A DNA stretch of 64,000 nt, from NCBI GenBank assembly GCA_026707735.1, contig JAPOWH010000007.1, positions 1-64,000 of the forward strand, written 5' to 3'. The notes beneath the pieces were generated by a model. It made no database searches and was not told the origin of the DNA. It saw only the letters and a list, made by a program, of their open reading frames with translations. The stretch is from Gammaproteobacteria bacterium. Its GTDB lineage: Bacteria; Pseudomonadota; Gammaproteobacteria; Pseudomonadales; Azotimanducaceae. Below, in pieces: positions 62,573-64,000 of the stretch (position 1 is its first letter; every line of letters begins with the position of its first letter). The translations under genes and the position numbers were made by a program.

Positions 62573-63744
62573 TTCAGACCCTCGATGTAATCCTCGTAGT
62601 CTTCCCAGAGTTTCTCCTTCAAATCGGGATCCTCTTCGGCCATGGCGGCTTCCCGCAATTGTCGGGCATACACTTCCTTATCTCGAGCATCCGGAGTGTC
62701 CGCAACCGCACGCGTTGTCGGCGGCAGGTTGGGCTGTCCACCATCTCCTTTGTTCGATGCGTCGTTGGTGGCGCCGCTTTCCTCAGTGTTTCCCGAGTCG
62801 GCGGATCCGCCCTCAGTTTGAGACTGGGACTCAGCTTCTTCCAAGCCCAAGGGACCACCCGCGGCAGCGGCACGCTCATTGGCCCGCGCCAAATCATCGT
62901 TACGCTCCTCCATGATCTCGCCATCAAGGATTCCAAGCACTCGTCTCAATTCCGCATCCTCAGGATTTAGGCCGCGATCACCTGCCTCGTCATCAAACTC
63001 TCCTGGAAGTTCTCCAATGCCGCTCTGATCATCTTGCGAGGCCAAACCACCCGGTTCAGGCAGCTGATTGCTGATTTCCCAGCCGCCACTCCTTTCATCG
63101 TCGCTTGTACCCGGCATCGGTGAACCAGCAGGCATTCCTCCTTCGCCAGCATCGTCTCCGTCGCTTGCCTCGTCACCTTCTGGTTCGCTTGTACTTAACG
63201 GTCCACCTGTTTCCAATGAGCCAGGCTCTGGAAATTCCATTCCACCTTCTGGGCCACCCTCGCCTTCTCCTTCTTCCTGATCTTGCTGCGCGCCACCCGT
63301 TGTCGGCATGCCCGGCATGTCAGCATTGGTTGGTCCGTCGCCATCAGTTGGCAATGACGGTGGCGAAGGCATGCCAGTCGACGACTCGGAGCCGGGTAGA
63401 GTGGTACTAGGAGGAATCGGCAATGAGGGGCTGCTTGTAGAAGATGGTATCGGCAGTGACGGCGTTGGCAATCCGGACGACTGTCCCTGACCGGTTCCCG
63501 CTCCGCCAGAGGGCTGAGTACTTGACTGCGAAGGCGGCAACGGGCTTGGCGTGGAACTAGGCAGCTGGATCGTGGGAAAGTTTCGAGGCGTACTTGACAA
63601 ACAGCCGCTCAACAACACAATCGCGATTCCAACCACCAAGAAGCGGATTGGCGTCAATACACGCTTCCTGCGACGACTATGGGTTGCCGTCGAGTCGGCC
63701 AGATTCAATTTGGTTTCAATTGTGTCGAGAGAAACGATGTTCAT
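62569..63744 (-). CDS. Low-complexity lipoprotein of the envelope cluster
   Basis: 391 residues from the ATG at 63744. A lipobox VVGIAIVLLSGC puts the Cys at 48, which makes an unusually long basic n-region. A TTG at 63657, preceded at 6 bp by AGGAAG, would give a standard 18-residue signal. About 200 residues of Pro/Ser/Gly then Gly/Glu/Asp-rich sequence follow. Only the C-terminal about 130 residues look ordered, with helices 'GLNPEDAELRRVLGILDGEI' and RDKEVYARQLREAAMAEEDP. The protein may span the periplasm or cell wall as a flexible tether. Confidence 0.75.
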   Translation of the reverse strand: MNIVSLDTIETKLNLADSTATHSRRRKRVLTPIRFLVVGIAIVLLSGCLSSTPRNFPTIQLPSSTPSPLPPSQSSTQPSGGAGTGQGQSSGLPTPSLPIPSSTSSPSLPIPPSTTLPGSESSTGMPSPPSLPTDGDGPTNADMPGMPTTGGAQQDQEEGEGEGGPEGGMEFPEPGSLETGGPLSTSEPEGDEASDGDDAGEGGMPAGSPMPGTSDDERSGGWEISNQLPEPGGLASQDDQSGIGELPGEFDDEAGDRGLNPEDAELRRVLGILDGEIMEERNDDLARANERAAAAGGPLGLEEAESQSQTEGGSADSGNTEESGATNDASNKGDGGQPNLPPTTRAVADTPDARDKEVYARQLREAAMAEEDPDLKEKLWEDYEDYIEGLK

Positions 63745-63851
63745 TACAGCCTGTTCCCGCCCTCTAGGCTTGATTTCTCAGCTACTACATTTAGAGACAC
63801 CTGCGCGACAACAAGGTTCATTGCTGTAACGCGAAATTTGCCCCCCGAAAT

Positions 63852-64000
63852 CTACTCTCCGCCGTTGACATCCGGAAAGAAGATGTACTCATGTGTCAAT
63901 ATTACCCCGTCTCGGGATGTCCTCTGTCCGTCTCGCATCACGGGACGGTATCGGGCCTCTTCCATTGCAGCCACGAACTCCTCGACAAATCTGTCGTCAG
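63852..64000 (-). CDS. C-terminal end of a protein with TonB-C-like fold (cut by window edge)
   Basis: A minus-strand frame enters from the right edge and stops with TAG at 63852-63854. The 49 visible codons read DDRFVEEFVAAMEEARYRPV then MRDGQRTSRDGVILTHEYIF and end FPDVNGGE. The 'AAM..ARYRPVMRDGQ...GV.LTH.Y.F' pattern resembles the C-terminal domain of TonB-like energy transducers or TPR/TonB-C proteins. Only a fragment is seen, so the call is tentative. It would be the gene immediately upstream of the envelope cluster, 107 bp from the next start. Confidence 0.45.
   Translation of the reverse strand, partial: DDRFVEEFVAAMEEARYRPVMRDGQRTSRDGVILTHEYIFFPDVNGGE

Noticed and set aside
1-64000. 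CRISPR arrays, insertion sequences, prophage genes
   Set aside because: No regularly spaced direct repeats, transposase, integrase or phage structural genes were seen anywhere in the window.

Overview
The window looks like a chromosomal segment of a gammaproteobacterium of moderate GC content. The main reason is gene order. Read on the minus strand, hrcA-grpE-dnaK-dnaJ-dapB-carA-carB-greA-ftsH-glmM-tpiA-secG-tRNA-Leu(GAG)-tRNA-fMet-rimP is the order found in Pseudomonas-type and enterobacterial genomes, with recN-bamE // rnfH-ratA ... smpB next to it. Two usual members of that block, rlmE (between greA and ftsH) and folP (between ftsH and glmM), are absent. HrcA alongside a sigma-32-like promoter before dnaK, a complete SUF operon and a sulfolipid-type sqd operon suggest a marine or environmental lineage rather than a well-studied enteric or pseudomonad. 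I cannot name the genus.

Layout. 1-16.6 kb: the conserved housekeeping block (translation, protein secretion, glycolysis, peptidoglycan precursor, quality control, carbamoyl phosphate, lysine/DAP, heat shock), all on the minus strand. 16.6-23.1 kb: recN and bamE (plus), then rnfH, ratA, a sodium:neurotransmitter-type symporter and an ECF sigma factor with a large extra C-terminal domain (minus), then smpB (plus). 23.2-26 kb: an SDR, a D-2-hydroxyacid dehydrogenase and a HAD phosphatase. 26.1-29.1 kb: a tight minus-strand operon sqdB-sqdD-sqdC, in the order known from Rhodobacter sulfolipid (SQDG) synthesis. 30.1-32.4 kb: two DUF1538 membrane proteins, a P-II-like protein and a CBS-pair protein, followed by tRNA-Arg(CCT). 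32.5-38.4 kb: minus-strand accessory genes, including a pair of 'arsenosugar-type' glycosyltransferases and a large alpha/beta hydrolase-like protein. 38.5-44.4 kb: sufBCDS-A-T-E (plus). 44.4-51.8 kb: uvrA, a nucleotidyltransferase, a TonB-dependent receptor and a methyltransferase.

51.8-64 kb: a long minus-strand gene train with overlapping or nearly touching ends. In transcription order it encodes a protein with a possible TonB-like C-terminus (cut by the window edge), two lipoproteins, a TM-coiled-coil/TPR-like protein, a PEGA-repeat/SUMF1-fold protein, a small acidic secreted or anchored protein, a MotA/TolQ/ExbB-type channel, an actin/Hsp70-like plus FHA-like protein, two membrane-anchored coiled-coil VWA proteins and two more lipoproteins. 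The VWA proteins carry an N-terminal transmembrane helix with an Asp near its start, reminiscent of ExbD/MotB stator helices. I read the cluster as an uncharacterised, probably proton-motive-force-driven cell-envelope machine. It is the strongest candidate for a novel system in this window.
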